Source of the DNA: Burkholderiales bacterium
Lineage (GTDB): Bacteria > Pseudomonadota > Gammaproteobacteria > Burkholderiales > Burkholderiaceae_C
Direction: 5' to 3'
DNA length: 64,000 nt
Assembly: GCA_016192425.1 (NCBI GenBank)
Contig: JACPUE010000028.1
Location: 62,001-126,000, forward strand
Positions 34,488-47,177 of the stretch are shown here, in pieces. Position 1 is the stretch's first letter. Every line of letters starts with the position of its first letter. Made by a program: the position numbers and the translations under genes. The notes below the pieces were generated by a model. It worked only from the letters and a program-made list of their open reading frames with translations, was not told the origin of the DNA and searched no databases.

Positions 34488-35249
34488 ATGAAGTTTCTCA
34501 AGTTTGTCGCTTCCGCCGTGGCGCTGTGCGCCGTGCTTGGCGCCCAGGCCCGCACCTTCGACGAGGTCAAGAAGGACGGCAAGATCCTGATTGCCACCGA
34601 AGGCCAGTTCGCCCCGTTCAACTACTTCAACGGCACCACGCTCACCGGCTTCGAGGTCGAGCTGGCCGAGCTTGTGGCCAAGAAGATGGGCGTGGCCATC
34701 CAATGGAAGACCCTGGGCTTTGACGCCCTGCTCACCGGCCTGCGCCAGGATCGCTGGGATCTGGTAATCGCCTCGCACGGCATCACCGAAGAACGCGCCA
34801 AGGCCGTGACCTTCACCGAGCCGCACTACTGCTCGGGCGGCATGATCATCGCCATGGACCCGGCCATCAAGGACGCCAAGGACCTGGCAGGCAAGGTGGT
34901 GGCGGTGCAGACCGGCACCAGCTACCTGGAAAACGTCAAGAAGGTCTCCGCCATCAAGGAGATGAAGAATTTCCCCACCGACGTGGACGCGCGCAGCGCC
35001 CTGGTGTCGCACCGCGTCGATGCCTGGGTGACCGACCGCTTCGTCGCCAAGGCCGTGGCCGAGAAGAACCCCGGCGCCGGCTTCAAGCTGGGCGGCATGC
35101 TGTTCATCGAGCGCATTGCCGCCGCTGTGGCCAAGGGCAACCAGTCGCTGGCACAGGGCTGGTCCAAGGCCCTGGCCGAGACCATGGCCGATGGCAGCTA
35201 CGCGCAGCTCTCCAAGAAGTATTTCAACGAAGACGTGCGCTGCCAATAA
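34488..35249 (+). CDS. Polar amino-acid ABC transporter substrate-binding protein
   Basis: A 253-residue periplasmic protein with a signal peptide (MKFLKFVASAVALCAVLGAQA). The mature part has I-L-I-A-T-E-G-Q-F-A-P-F-N-Y, G-F-E-V-E-L-A-E-L-V-A-K-K and F-D-A-L-L-T-G-L, the SBP family 3 pattern of GlnH/FliY-type receptors. D-A-W-V-T-D-R-F in the second lobe fits. It is first in a three-gene operon with permease and ATPase. Ligand not predictable from sequence alone; probably a polar amino acid. Confidence 0.93.
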   Translation: MKFLKFVASAVALCAVLGAQARTFDEVKKDGKILIATEGQFAPFNYFNGTTLTGFEVELAELVAKKMGVAIQWKTLGFDALLTGLRQDRWDLVIASHGITEERAKAVTFTEPHYCSGGMIIAMDPAIKDAKDLAGKVVAVQTGTSYLENVKKVSAIKEMKNFPTDVDARSALVSHRVDAWVTDRFVAKAVAEKNPGAGFKLGGMLFIERIAAAVAKGNQSLAQGWSKALAETMADGSYAQLSKKYFNEDVRCQ

Positions 35250-35290
35250 GCGCGCGGGCGCCCCGCGCGCCCTCACCGGTCTGATCTTTC

Positions 35291-36073
35291 ATGCTCACTG
35301 CCCTTTGGCCCAGCCACTGGAGCCGCCAGCAACGCAGCAATGCGACGCTGGTGAGCGCCGTGGTTCTGATGGTACTGGCCCTGGCCCTGCTGGGCCAGGC
35401 GCTGTCCTTTCTTCCTGAACCCATTGGCCCGAACGCGCAGGCCTTCTCCGACGGTGCGCGCACCACGCTGTGGCTGACCCTGGTCAGCGGGGCGCTGGGG
35501 CTCGTGCTCGGCACGGCAGCGGCGCTGGCGCGCACGGCACGCTGGGCTGCGCTGCGCTATGTGGCCAGTTTCTACATCTGGGTCATCCGCGGTACGCCGC
35601 TGCTGGTGCAGATCCTGTTCGTGTACTTTGCGCTCCCGGCCCTGGTGCCGGGCCTGAACCTGCCGGACTTTGCCGCAGCCATGCTGGCCCTGTCGCTCAA
35701 CGTGGGTGCGTACAACGCCGAGGCCATCCGCGCCGGCCTGCTGGCCGTACCGCGCGGCCAGACCGAGGCCGCCCGCGCCCTGGGCCTGGGGCGCACGCAT
35801 GTGTTCTTCGACGTGGTGTTTCCGCAGGCCTTCAAGATTGCCCTGCCGCCGCTGGTGAGCAACTTTGTCGCGCTGCTCAAGGATTCTTCGCTGGCCTACG
35901 CCATCGGGGTGGTAGAGCTGACCAACGTGGGCAACCGCATCCAGTCGGCCACGTTCCAGCCCATTGCCACGCTGACCACGGTGGCCGTGACCTACCTGCT
36001 GCTGACCACGCTGGTCACGCAGATCTCCAACGCCATCGAATACCGCTTCGACGTGGAAGGGCGTGCCCGATGA
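35291..36073 (+). CDS. Polar amino-acid ABC transporter permease
   Basis: A 260-residue inner-membrane protein with five to six helices. [10 protein letters not shown] and [13 protein letters not shown] are hallmark segments of HisMQ-type permeases, and the EAA loop reads [22 protein letters not shown]. It starts 41 bp after the binding-protein gene, and its stop overlaps the ATPase gene start (ATGA). A single permease gene implies a homodimer. Confidence 0.93.
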   Translation: MLTALWPSHWSRQQRSNATLVSAVVLMVLALALLGQALSFLPEPIGPNAQAFSDGARTTLWLTLVSGALGLVLGTAAALARTARWAALRYVASFYIWVIRGTPLLVQILFVYFALPALVPGLNLPDFAAAMLALSLNVGAYNAEAIRAGLLAVPRGQTEAARALGLGRTHVFFDVVFPQAFKIALPPLVSNFVALLKDSSLAYAIGVVELTNVGNRIQSATFQPIATLTTVAVTYLLLTTLVTQISNAIEYRFDVEGRAR

Positions 36074-36819
36074 GCCAGCCCCAACCCACCCCCTACATCG
36101 TCGCAGAGCGTGTGTGCAAGTCGTTTGGCTCGCACCAGGTGCTGCGCGACGTGTCCACGCACTTCAACACGGGCGAGGTCACGGTCATCATTGGCGCCTC
36201 GGGCTCGGGCAAGAGCACGCTGCTGCGCGCCATCAACCGCCTGGAGCCGCACGACAGCGGCACCATCTCCATCGGCGGCGTGCCCGTCACAGACGATCAG
36301 CACACCCTGCAACAGCAGCGCTGCGAAGTGGGCATGGTGTTCCAGCAGTTCAACCTGTTCGGCCACCTGAGCGTGCTGGACAACATCACGCTGGCGCCCC
36401 GGCGCATCCGCCGCACGCCGCGCGCCCAGGCCAACGAGCAGGCCATGGCACTGCTGCGCCGCGTGGGCCTGCACGAGCACGCGCACAAGTACCCGTGGCA
36501 GCTCTCGGGCGGGCAGCAGCAGCGCGTGGCCATTGCGCGCGCGCTGGCCATGCAGCCCAAGGTCATGCTGTTTGACGAGCCCACCTCGGCGCTCGACCCC
36601 GAGATGGTGCAGGAAGTGCTCGACGTGATGCGCGAACTGGCGCGCGGGGGCATGACCATGATCGTGGTGACCCACGAAATGGGCTTTGCCCGCGAGGTGT
36701 CCGACCGCGTGCTGTTCTTCGACCAGGGCCGCATTGCACACGACGCGCCGCCCGCTTCGTTTTTCGACAACCCTGGCAATGACCGCATCCGTGCCTTCAT
36801 AGGCCGCATGGGCGCCTGA
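36070..36819 (+). CDS. Polar amino-acid ABC transporter ATP-binding protein
   Basis: A 249-residue ATPase with Walker [12 protein letters not shown] (about residues 41-51), Q-loop [11 protein letters not shown] signature [15 protein letters not shown], Walker [14 protein letters not shown] and switch H in V-T-H-E-M-G-F-A. These are GlnQ/HisP features. It ends the operon; the porin gene follows after 54 bp and may be cotranscribed. Confidence 0.95.
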   Translation: MSQPQPTPYIVAERVCKSFGSHQVLRDVSTHFNTGEVTVIIGASGSGKSTLLRAINRLEPHDSGTISIGGVPVTDDQHTLQQQRCEVGMVFQQFNLFGHLSVLDNITLAPRRIRRTPRAQANEQAMALLRRVGLHEHAHKYPWQLSGGQQQRVAIARALAMQPKVMLFDEPTSALDPEMVQEVLDVMRELARGGMTMIVVTHEMGFAREVSDRVLFFDQGRIAHDAPPASFFDNPGNDRIRAFIGRMGA

Positions 36820-36873
36820 GATCCAGAGCCCGCCGACCCTTCGCAACACCCCACACAACCCAACGGAGTGACC

Positions 36874-38160
36874 ATGAAACTGACCCCCACCTTCGTGACC
36901 CTGCTGGCCGCCGGCCTGTGCAGCCTGCCTCCCGCAGCGATGGCCCAGTCTGCCAAGGACCTGGAAGAGCTGCGCAACGAGATCAAGGCCCTGCGTGCCG
37001 AGCTCAACCAGCTCAAGGCCCAGCAGGCGCAGGCGCCCGCAGCTTCTGCGTCGGCCTGGAACGAGCGCATCGATGCCGTGGAGCTCAAGCAGAAGGATGC
37101 GGTGGTGCTGGGCGACATTCCCGGGAGCTTCCGCCTGCCGGGCAGCGAAACCTCGATCCGCGTCTATGGCTTTGCCGAGGCCAACCTGATCAAGGACTTC
37201 AAGGGCACGGCCCCTGGCGACAACTTCTCCAACCTCGCCGAGCAGCCCCTGGGCAGCAGCGACCATGGCAAGACCGTGCTCACGGGCCAGACGTCGCGCT
37301 TTGGCTTCGAAACCTCCACCCCGCTGGGCAACGGCGCGTTCAACACCAAGATCGAAGCCGACTTCTACGGCTACTGCGGCGCCGAATGCAACCGCAACCG
37401 CCTGCGCCTGCGCCACGCCTATGGCGAATACGCTGGCTGGCTGATCGGCCAGACCTGGTCCACCTTCATGGACACCGACAACCTGCCCGAGACGGTGGAC
37501 TTCAACGGCCCGCCGGGCGCCACGTTCCGCCGCCCCACCCAGGCGCGCTACACCTACAACAACCCCCAACTGGCCAAGTTCCAGTTTGCGCTGGAAGAAC
37601 CCTCTGACGGCGCACACTCGCCCAACCTGGTCGCCCGCGTGGACAAGGGCTTTGACTGGGGCAGCCTGAGCGCACGCGTGCTGTCGCATGAACAGCGCAT
37701 CAGCGGCGTGAGCAAGCGCGGCATGGGCCTGGGCCTGTCGGGTTCGTACAAGATCACGGGCACCACCACCCTGATGGGCCAGTACACGCTGATGGACGGC
37801 GACAACGACGGCGCCTACCTCGTGGGCGCCAACTACCCGGTGGTCGATGGCACCACGCTGCGCCTGGACCGCGCCCAGGGCGTGGTGCTGGGGCTGGCCA
37901 ATGTGTTCAGCGAACAATTGCGCGGCACGCTGTCCATGGGCTGGGTGCGCTCGCGCAACCGCCTGGGCGACGCCTACGTGACGGCCTACGGCGATACCGG
38001 CAACCTGCGCCTGTTCCAGTGGCATGCAGGCATGTACTACACCCCGATCAAGAACGTCGAACTCGGTACCGAGCTGCTGGGCGGCCGCCGCACCACCTTC
38101 GGCGGCGCCACGGGCAACATGACGCGCCTGAACCTGCAGGCGCGCTACCTGTTCAACTGA
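36874..38160 (+). CDS. DcaP-family trimeric outer-membrane porin
   Basis: A 428-residue outer-membrane protein. A signal peptide (cut after A-M-A) is followed by a coiled coil (KDLEELRNEIKALRAELNQLKAQQAQ), as in DcaP proteins, and then a beta barrel with many alternating strands (S-I-R-V-Y-G-F-A-E-A-N; S-R-F-G-F-E-T-S-T; G-E-Y-A-G-W-L-I-G-Q-T-W-S-T-F). The last residues Y-L-F-N fit a barrel end, although the final residue is N rather than F. DcaP trimers import organic anions. ATG 36874 has GGAG 5 nt upstream. It follows the amino-acid ABC operon, suggesting joint nutrient uptake. Confidence 0.82.
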   Translation: MKLTPTFVTLLAAGLCSLPPAAMAQSAKDLEELRNEIKALRAELNQLKAQQAQAPAASASAWNERIDAVELKQKDAVVLGDIPGSFRLPGSETSIRVYGFAEANLIKDFKGTAPGDNFSNLAEQPLGSSDHGKTVLTGQTSRFGFETSTPLGNGAFNTKIEADFYGYCGAECNRNRLRLRHAYGEYAGWLIGQTWSTFMDTDNLPETVDFNGPPGATFRRPTQARYTYNNPQLAKFQFALEEPSDGAHSPNLVARVDKGFDWGSLSARVLSHEQRISGVSKRGMGLGLSGSYKITGTTTLMGQYTLMDGDNDGAYLVGANYPVVDGTTLRLDRAQGVVLGLANVFSEQLRGTLSMGWVRSRNRLGDAYVTAYGDTGNLRLFQWHAGMYYTPIKNVELGTELLGGRRTTFGGATGNMTRLNLQARYLFN

Positions 38161-38182
38161 TCCGGCCCTCTGCCGTTCACCA

Positions 38183-38218
38183 GGCTGGCCGGGCAACCGG
38201 CCAGCCTTTTCTTTTTTT
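38183..38218 (+). terminator. Intrinsic terminator after the porin gene
   Basis: Perfect 10-bp stem GGCTGGCCGG / CCGGCCAGCC with GCAA loop, followed by TTTTCTTTTTTT. It ends 7 bp before the next ATG. Confidence 0.95.
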
Positions 38219-38225
38219 GACCGCC

Positions 38226-39116
38226 ATGCGTACCGAACGATGGGGCCTGATGGCCTTGCTGGTGGTGACCCTGGTCTGGGGCACCACCTTTCCTGCCATG
38301 AAGCTGCTGTCTGCGCAGCTCGATGCGCTGCAGATCATCTGGTGGCGCTTTGCCATCGCGCTGCTGGTGCTCGCCCCCTTGTGGCGCGGCATGCGGCGCA
38401 GCGAGCGGCGCTGGGGCCTGCTGCTGGGCGGGCTGCTGTTCCTGGCGTTCTGGCTGCAGATCGAAGGGCTGGCGCGCACCAGCAGCAACCGCAATGCCTT
38501 TGTCACGGGCCTGAACGTGCTGGTGGTGCCGCTCATCGCCATGCTGGCCCTGGGGCGGCGCTATGGCTGGCAATTGTGGGCTGCCTGCGCCCTGGCGTGT
38601 GCTGGCATGGCGCTGATGTTCCACGAGGACGAACCCTGGAACCTGGGCGATTCGCTCACGCTGGCCAGCACGGTGTTCTATGCCATCTACATCCTCGCGC
38701 TGGAGGAAAGCGCCCGCCGCACCCTGGCGCAGCCGCTGCGCGCCACGCGCATGGCTGCCGTGCAGGCCAGCGTGATGCTGGCAGCGTCCAGCGCCTTGCT
38801 GCTGGCGCGGGGCGCAGAGCTGCCGCTGGTCCGGTTGCAGACGCTGGAGCCCCACGCCCTGGCAGCACTGGTCTACCTGGGCGTGCTGGCCAGCGTGGTG
38901 GTGGTGACGCTGCAGGCCTGGGGCCAGCAGCGGGTGGACGCGATGCGCAGCGCCATCGTCTTTGGCCTGGAGCCTGTCTTTGCGGCCATGACCGCCTGGG
39001 TGTTGCTGGGAGAACGGCTGGGTTGGTCCGGGCTGGCAGGTGCTGCGCTGATCATTGGCGCGCTGGTGCTAAGCCAGCTCCAGCCACCGGCCAAGGTACA
39101 GTTCACGGCGCAGTGA
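38226..39116 (+). CDS. EamA-family DMT transporter
   Basis: A 296-residue inner-membrane protein with ten hydrophobic helices in two EamA repeats: LVVTLVWGTTFPAMKLL starts the first and L-T-L-A-S-T-V-F-Y-A-I-Y-I-L begins the second, with V-F-A-A-M-T-A-W-V-L-L-G-E-R in the last part. The substrate is unknown (metabolite or amino-acid export). The ATG lies 7 bp after a strong terminator, so either a promoter overlaps the terminator or the gene depends on readthrough. Its 3' end overlaps mrdA tail to tail by 14 bp. Confidence 0.9.
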   Translation: MRTERWGLMALLVVTLVWGTTFPAMKLLSAQLDALQIIWWRFAIALLVLAPLWRGMRRSERRWGLLLGGLLFLAFWLQIEGLARTSSNRNAFVTGLNVLVVPLIAMLALGRRYGWQLWAACALACAGMALMFHEDEPWNLGDSLTLASTVFYAIYILALEESARRTLAQPLRATRMAAVQASVMLAASSALLLARGAELPLVRLQTLEPHALAALVYLGVLASVVVVTLQAWGQQRVDAMRSAIVFGLEPVFAAMTAWVLLGERLGWSGLAGAALIIGALVLSQLQPPAKVQFTAQ

Positions 39117-41043
39117 GCGCGATGTCTTCCACCCTGCGCGGTTTGCCCATGGGGGCGGATGCCTGGCTCTTGCGCACGGCGGCCATGTCCTCTTCGCTGG
39201 GGTACTGGCCCAGCAGCCAATAGTCGAACACCCGGCGCGCAATGGGCGCGGCGCTGGCGGCGCCAAAGCCAGCGTTTTCCACGATCAGGGCCAGCGCGAT
39301 CTGCGGTTCTTCTGCGGGAGCAAACGCAGCAAAGAGCGAATGGTCGCGCTGGTGTTCCTCCAGCAGCCGGGCGTTGTACCTCACGTTCTGTCCCAGGCTC
39401 ACGGCCTGGGCCGTACCGGTCTTGCCTGCCGAGGTGTAGGGCGCACCTGCAAACACCCTGGTGCCGGTGCCGCCCTTGTTCACGGCCACCAGGGCGTTGC
39501 GCACGATTTCCACGTTCTTCGGTGAAAAGCCCAGGTTCTCCGCAGGCGCCTGTTCGACCTGGGCCACCGCACCCGTCACCGAATCACGCACCGCCTTGGC
39601 CAGGTGGGGCCGGTAGCGGGTGCCGCCATTGGCCAGCGTGGCTTCGGCCAATGCAAGCTGCAGCATGGTGAAGTTGTTGTAGCCCTGGCCGATGCCCAGG
39701 GACACGGTTTCGCCAGGAAACCAGCGCTTGGCCTCGGCGCGCTTGTTGATCTGGCGCTTCCACGCAGTGCTGGGCAGCACGCCACGCACTTCGCCGCCCA
39801 GGTCGATGCCGGTGATCTGCCCAAAGCCCAGGGGCTTCATGAAATCGTGGATGGTGTCCACACCCAGTTCTACGCCCAGCGAATAGAAGTAGGTGTTGCT
39901 GGAGAACTGGATGGCACGGTGCATGTCCACACCGCCCAGCCCGCCCTCGTGGCTTCGGAACGTACGCCCGCCGTAGTTGTAGAAGCCTGGGTCGTTGATC
40001 ACCAGGCTGGGCGATCGCCTGCCCAGTTGCAGCGCCGCCATGGCCATGAACGGCTTGTAGGTGGAGCCCGGCGGATAGGTGCCGCGCAGGGCACGGTTGA
40101 GCAGGGGCTTGTCCACCGAGGTGTTCAAGGCGTTCCAGTTCTCGGCGTCGATGCCTTCGACAAACAGGTTGGGGTCGAAGGTTGGCTTGCTCACCAGCGC
40201 CAGCACTTCACCGTTGCGCGGATCGATGGCGACCAGCGCACCCCGGCGTTCGCCATAGAGTTCTTCCACCATTTTCTGCAGCTTGATGTCCAGCGTGAGC
40301 ATCACGGTCTGCCCTGGCGTGGCCGGAAAGCTGTCAAGCTTGCGCACTGCGCGCCCGCCTGCCGATGTTTCCATCTGCTCCACGCCAGTGGTACCGTGCA
40401 GCAGCCCCTCGTAGCTTTGCTCAATGCCCAGCTTGCCGATGTACTCGGTGCCCCGGTAGTTGGCCTCGTCCTCGGAGTCCTGGATGCGCGCCTTTTCCAC
40501 CTGGTTGATGCGGCCGATGTAGCCGATGGCGTGGCTGCCCACCTCGCCCAGGGGATAGCTGCGGAACAGACGGGCCTTCACATCCACGCCAGGAAAGCGG
40601 TAGCGCTGCGCCGTGAAGCGGGCGACTTCCTCGTCGCTCAAGCGGGTGCGGATGGGCAAGGATTCAAAGCCCTTGGTTTCCTCCATGAGCCGCTTGAAAC
40701 GGCGCCGATCGCGGTGCTGGATCTCGATGATTTCGGCCAGGCCATCGATGGTCTGCTCCAGGTTGTCCACCTTGGAAGGCGTGATTTCCAGCGTGTAGGC
40801 CGAATAGTTGGTGGCCAGCACCACGCCGTTGCGGTCCAGGATGAGGCCCCGGTTGGGCACGATGGGAACCACCGCCGTGCGGTTGCTTTCCGCCTGGTCT
40901 GCCAGGTCCTCGTGGCGATGCACCTGCAGGAACACCAGCCGCGCCACCAGCAGGCCAAACGCCAGCAGCACCACCAGCCCCAGCACCACCACCCGGATGC
41001 GAAAGCGGCGCGCTTCGGCTTCGACGTTGCGCAGCTCGGTCAT
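39103..41043 (-). CDS. mrdA: Penicillin-binding protein 2 (peptidoglycan transpeptidase of the elongasome)
   Basis: A 646-residue class B PBP. One N-terminal transmembrane helix (VVVLGLVVLLAFGLLVARLVF), then the dimerisation domain with RGLILDRNG, then the transpeptidase domain with S-T-Y-K (S-x-x-K, about residue 326, in YPPGSTYKPFM), S-S-N (about 382) and K-T-G-T (about 540). Length is typical for MrdA (about 630). It ends the mreB-mreC-mreD-mrdA operon and cross-links wall during cylindrical growth. No rodA follows; a DMT transporter gene runs into it from the other side. Confidence 0.95.
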   Translation of the reverse strand: MTELRNVEAEARRFRIRVVVLGLVVLLAFGLLVARLVFLQVHRHEDLADQAESNRTAVVPIVPNRGLILDRNGVVLATNYSAYTLEITPSKVDNLEQTIDGLAEIIEIQHRDRRRFKRLMEETKGFESLPIRTRLSDEEVARFTAQRYRFPGVDVKARLFRSYPLGEVGSHAIGYIGRINQVEKARIQDSEDEANYRGTEYIGKLGIEQSYEGLLHGTTGVEQMETSAGGRAVRKLDSFPATPGQTVMLTLDIKLQKMVEELYGERRGALVAIDPRNGEVLALVSKPTFDPNLFVEGIDAENWNALNTSVDKPLLNRALRGTYPPGSTYKPFMAMAALQLGRRSPSLVINDPGFYNYGGRTFRSHEGGLGGVDMHRAIQFSSNTYFYSLGVELGVDTIHDFMKPLGFGQITGIDLGGEVRGVLPSTAWKRQINKRAEAKRWFPGETVSLGIGQGYNNFTMLQLALAEATLANGGTRYRPHLAKAVRDSVTGAVAQVEQAPAENLGFSPKNVEIVRNALVAVNKGGTGTRVFAGAPYTSAGKTGTAQAVSLGQNVRYNARLLEEHQRDHSLFAAFAPAEEPQIALALIVENAGFGAASAAPIARRVFDYWLLGQYPSEEDMAAVRKSQASAPMGKPRRVEDIALTAP

Positions 41044-41074
41044 CGCTCAGCCATCCCCTGTGCAGGCGCAGCCC

Positions 41075-41590
41075 TCACGGGCGCTTGTCCTGCGCATCGA
41101 CCGAACGGCGCTGCGGCGCCAGCAATACCCAACTGACCAGGGGCCACAGCAAGGCCTCCAGCAAGGGCGCCAGCACGATGCCCCAACCGGGCATGCCACG
41201 CCCGGCCAACAGCCCTGCCAGCACGTAGGCCGCATGCGCCGCAATGAACAGACCCACCATCTGCCAGGGCTGCTGCAAGGGCCGCAGCCACAACACCCGC
41301 CGATGGAACAAGCGGGTGCCAAACATCAGCACGGTGTAGGCCATGGCATGCTGCCCCAGCAGGGAGGAGTGGTGCACATCCATGCACAGGCCCAACATGA
41401 AACCGATGCCCATGCCCACGCGCCAAGGCTGGTGCACCCCCCAGAAGGCCAGGGCCAGAACCAGCGCATCGGGCAACCAGACCACAGCCCCCAGGGGCAG
41501 CAGGTTGATGGCCAGCGCCACCAGCAGGCTGGTCGTGATGAAACCGGGATTGACGGGCAGCAGCAGTTGCTGCCCACGGGGCATGATCAT
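41075..41590 (-). CDS. mreD: Rod shape-determining protein MreD
   Basis: A 171-residue inner-membrane protein with about five helices, characteristic W-x-P-D-A-L-V-L-A-L-A-F-W and G-F-M-L-G-L-C-M-D-V-H-H-S-S-L-L-G-Q-H-A-M-A-Y. It belongs to the elongasome. Start ATG 41590 chosen because GGAGG lies 6 nt upstream; an internal ATG two codons later is weaker. It lies between mreC (61 bp) and mrdA (31 bp). Confidence 0.92.
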   Translation of the reverse strand: MIMPRGQQLLLPVNPGFITTSLLVALAINLLPLGAVVWLPDALVLALAFWGVHQPWRVGMGIGFMLGLCMDVHHSSLLGQHAMAYTVLMFGTRLFHRRVLWLRPLQQPWQMVGLFIAAHAAYVLAGLLAGRGMPGWGIVLAPLLEALLWPLVSWVLLAPQRRSVDAQDKRP

Positions 41591-41651
41591 GCGCCGCCTC
41601 CAAGGCCCAGCGCAGAACCGGGCATGGCCATGGACGAAGGGTTCATGCGTT

Positions 41652-42575
41652 TCATTTGCGCCCTTTCTTGCGGGCGGGCGTTTCTTCTGCCGCCGCTTCC
41701 GGGCGCTGCGGCAGGCGCATGGCTTCTGGCTGCAGCACCAGCACATGGCGCGCGCCCTGAATGGCAGCTACCGGCGCGCAGTAAATGCGGGCAAAGGCAG
41801 AGTCTGCACGCCGCTCAACGCGGACCACACGGGCCACGGGCAACCCTGCCGGGTAGACCCCGTCCAGGCCGCTGGTGGTCAGCATGTCGCCGTCCTGCAC
41901 ATCGGCATTGGCCGACACAAAGCGCAACTCCATGCCGCCGCCGTGGCTGGCGACGGGATCGCCGTAGGCCACACCACGGGCCCCGGTGCGGGCGTTGAGC
42001 ACAGGGATGGCCTGCTCGCGGTCGGTCAGCAGCGTGACCTCGCTGACCAACGGATACACCCGTGTGACCTGCCCCAGCACCCCCGCCCCGTCAAGCACAG
42101 GAGAGCCGGGCTGCACGTCGGCATCCTGCCCCCGGTCCAGCATGACACGGCGGGTATAGGGGTCTGCGGTTTCGTACAGGATCTGCGCGGCCAGAGAGGG
42201 GACTTTCAGCCGCTCGCGCAGCCCCAGCAGCTTGCGCAGCGCTTCGTTCTCCTGGGCCAGCGTCTCCGACTGGTGGACCTGCAGCGATCTTTGCGCCATC
42301 TGTGCACGCGCCGCCTCTGCCTCGGCCTTGGCATCCTGGAGGGATTGGAAGTACCCCGTCCCCCTGGTAGCCCATTCCACAGGCTGGAGCATGATCCACT
42401 GGGCCGGATACAGCACGGCAGCCACCGCCTTGCGCAAGGGATCGGTGATGCGCAGGCGCGCGTCGGCCACCATCAAAAACAGCGCCAACGCGCTGTAGAG
42501 CACCAGCTGCGACAGGGCCGAGGGCCCCTGCCGGAACAGGGAAGGTGCGCTGCGTTCCAGGGTTCCAAGCGGCAT
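41652..42575 (-). CDS. mreC: Rod shape-determining protein MreC
   Basis: A 307-residue bitopic protein: one N-terminal transmembrane helix (LVLYSALALFLMVADARL), a coiled coil (about residues 75-115, DAKAEAEAARAQMAQRSLQ), and the periplasmic beta-barrel domain with V-L-D-G-A-G-V-L-G-Q-V-T-R-V-Y-P and L-L-T-D-R-E-Q-A-I-P-V. The tail is lysine and arginine rich. MreC links MreB filaments to the PBP2 enzyme. Confidence 0.94.
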   Translation of the reverse strand: MPLGTLERSAPSLFRQGPSALSQLVLYSALALFLMVADARLRITDPLRKAVAAVLYPAQWIMLQPVEWATRGTGYFQSLQDAKAEAEAARAQMAQRSLQVHQSETLAQENEALRKLLGLRERLKVPSLAAQILYETADPYTRRVMLDRGQDADVQPGSPVLDGAGVLGQVTRVYPLVSEVTLLTDREQAIPVLNARTGARGVAYGDPVASHGGGMELRFVSANADVQDGDMLTTSGLDGVYPAGLPVARVVRVERRADSAFARIYCAPVAAIQGARHVLVLQPEAMRLPQRPEAAAEETPARKKGRK

Positions 42576-42665
42576 GGGCGTTCAGGCGGTGCGGACAGGC
42601 TGGGCGGTGGAATGGTCTCACGCCTGGCCCGGCTTGCGCTGCAGCGGGTGGGCGCGCAAGCCGCC

Positions 42666-43709
<1,044 letters not shown>

Positions 43710-43849
43710 TCAAAAATCCTCTCGGGCAGGGCAGGCGCTTCGGCTTGCCATCGCCGGTGTGGTGGCATTCAAATTGACTCTATTGCGCGCAACTGCCTGC
43801 CAATAGACGGCCATGTGCAGCCTTGTGCGGCAAAGGCGGGATAATACCG

Positions 43850-43855
43850 CATCCC
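43850..43855 (+). promoter_or_regulatory. Possible -10 element for gatCAB
   Basis: GATAAT in the 216-bp intergenic region, 70 bp before the gatC ATG; the -35 region is poor. The gap as a whole (43710-43925) separates divergent mreB and gatC and must hold promoters for both; no terminator or repeat was seen in it. Confidence 0.4.
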
Positions 43856-43925
43856 CTGTGAATAACTTGTCCCGGAAAACCCGTTGTTCAAGCTTTACAT
43901 CCGGTTTCTGTAGGCACCCCCCTCT

Positions 43926-44225
43926 ATGGCACTGACACCCCAGGACATTGGCCGCATCGCCCATCTAGCACGGCTGGAACTCGCCCCCCAGGAAAGTGAG
44001 CGCATGCTCACCCAACTGAACGGTTTTTTTGACATCGTGGAGCAGATGCGGGCTGTGGACACCCGCGGCCTGGAGCCGCTGGCCCACCCGGTGGCCGCCA
44101 TCCAGGACGTGCAGTTGCGCCTGCGCGAAGACGTGGCCAGCGAGCCCAACCAGCGCGAAGCCAACCAGCAAAGCGCGCCCGCCGTCGAGCGCGGCCTGTT
44201 CCTGGTGCCCAAAGTGATCGAGTGA
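43926..44225 (+). CDS. gatC: Aspartyl/glutamyl-tRNA amidotransferase subunit C
   Basis: A 99-residue subunit with [19 protein letters not shown], then [24 protein letters not shown] and R-E-D-V-A-S-E, the GatC pattern. GatC wraps around GatA and stabilises GatAB. The complex turns Glu-tRNA(Gln) or Asp-tRNA(Asn) into the amide form. Its ATG lies 8 bp upstream of gatA. Confidence 0.95.
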   Translation: MALTPQDIGRIAHLARLELAPQESERMLTQLNGFFDIVEQMRAVDTRGLEPLAHPVAAIQDVQLRLREDVASEPNQREANQQSAPAVERGLFLVPKVIE

Positions 44226-44232
44226 GCCCCGC

Positions 44233-45726
44233 ATGACCCAACCCGCACTGCATGACCTGGGCGTGGCCCAGCTCGCCACCGAACTGCGCCAGCGCCGCGT
44301 GTCCGCCGTCGAAGCGGCGCAGCACTTCCTGGCCCGCGCCAAAGACCACCAGCACCTGGGCGCCTACGTGGCCCTGAACGAAGACGCCACCCTGGCCCAG
44401 GCGCGCGCCGCCGACGCGCGCCTTGCCGCTGGCACGGCTGGCGCCCTGGAAGGCGTGCCGCTGGCACACAAGGACATCTTCGTCACGCGCGACTTCCCCA
44501 GCACCGCTGGCTCGAAGATGCTGGCGGGCTACCGCTCGCCCTTCGACGCCACGGTGGTGGCGCGCCTGGCCCAGGCGGGCTGCGTGACCCTGGGCAAGCT
44601 CAACTGCGACGAATTTGCCATGGGCTCGGCCAACGAGAACTCCGCCGTGGCTCCGGTGGGCTTTGACGCCCCGGCCCCCGTGCGCAACCCCTGGGATACC
44701 AGCCGCATCCCCGGCGGCTCCTCGGGCGGCAGCGCCGTGGCCGTGGCCGCGCGCCTGGCACCCGCCGTGACCGGCACCGACACCGGCGGCTCGATCCGCC
44801 AGCCTGCCAGCTTCTGCGGCATTACCGGCATCAAACCCACCTACGGCCGCGCCAGCCGCTACGGCATGATCGCCTTTGCATCGAGCCTCGATCAGGCCGG
44901 GCCCATGGCCCGCAGCGCCGAGGACTGCGCACTGCTGCTCTCGGCCCTGTGCGGCCCCGACCCGGACCGCGACTCCACCTCGCTGGACATGCCCGCCGAA
45001 GACTACAGCCGCTCGCTGAACGACTCGCTCGACGGCCTGCGCATCGGCATCCCGGCCGAGTTCTTCGGCGAAGGCCTGGCGAGCGACGTGCGCGCCGCCG
45101 TCGATGGCGCGCTGAAAGAATACGAAAAGCTCGGCGCAAAGCTGGTGCCCATCAGCCTGCCGCGCACCGAGCTGTCGATCCCGGTGTACTACATCATCGC
45201 CCCGGCCGAGGCCTCGTCCAACCTCTCGCGCTTTGACGGCGTGAAGTTCGGCCACCGCGCCAAGGACTATGGCGACCTGCTCGACATGTACAAGAAGACG
45301 CGCGCCGAAGGCTTTGGCGACGAGGTCAAGCGCCGCATCATGATCGGTACCTATGTGCTGAGCCACGGCTACTACGACGCCTACTACCTGCAGGCGCAGA
45401 AGATCCGCCGCATGATCGCCGACGACTTCCAGAATGCCTTCAAGGACTGCGATCTCATCGCAGGCCCCGTGGCCCCCACCGTGGCCTGGAAGCTGGGCGA
45501 GCACGGCAGCAACCCGCTGGCCGACTACCTGGCCGACATCTTCACCCTGCCCGCATCGCTGGCGGGCCTGCCCGGCATGAGCGTGCCCGCGGGCTTTGGC
45601 GAAGGCGGCATGCCCGTGGGGCTGCAGCTCATCGGCAACTACTTCAGCGAGGCGCGCCTGCTCAACGCTGCGCACCGCCTGCAGCAAGCCACCGACTTCC
45701 ACCTCCGCGCACCGGAGGGCATCTGA
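44233..45726 (+). CDS. gatA: Aspartyl/glutamyl-tRNA amidotransferase subunit A
   Basis: A 497-residue amidase-signature enzyme that releases ammonia from glutamine. The Ser-cisSer-Lys triad is visible: K in PLAHKDIF, and the serines in [17 protein letters not shown] ... [23 protein letters not shown] and L-G-L-P-G-M-S-V-P-type segments are normal. It lies between gatC and gatB with 2-8 bp spacers, so one transcript is expected. Confidence 0.97.
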   Translation: MTQPALHDLGVAQLATELRQRRVSAVEAAQHFLARAKDHQHLGAYVALNEDATLAQARAADARLAAGTAGALEGVPLAHKDIFVTRDFPSTAGSKMLAGYRSPFDATVVARLAQAGCVTLGKLNCDEFAMGSANENSAVAPVGFDAPAPVRNPWDTSRIPGGSSGGSAVAVAARLAPAVTGTDTGGSIRQPASFCGITGIKPTYGRASRYGMIAFASSLDQAGPMARSAEDCALLLSALCGPDPDRDSTSLDMPAEDYSRSLNDSLDGLRIGIPAEFFGEGLASDVRAAVDGALKEYEKLGAKLVPISLPRTELSIPVYYIIAPAEASSNLSRFDGVKFGHRAKDYGDLLDMYKKTRAEGFGDEVKRRIMIGTYVLSHGYYDAYYLQAQKIRRMIADDFQNAFKDCDLIAGPVAPTVAWKLGEHGSNPLADYLADIFTLPASLAGLPGMSVPAGFGEGGMPVGLQLIGNYFSEARLLNAAHRLQQATDFHLRAPEGI

Positions 45727-45728
45727 CC

Positions 45729-47177
<1,449 letters not shown>

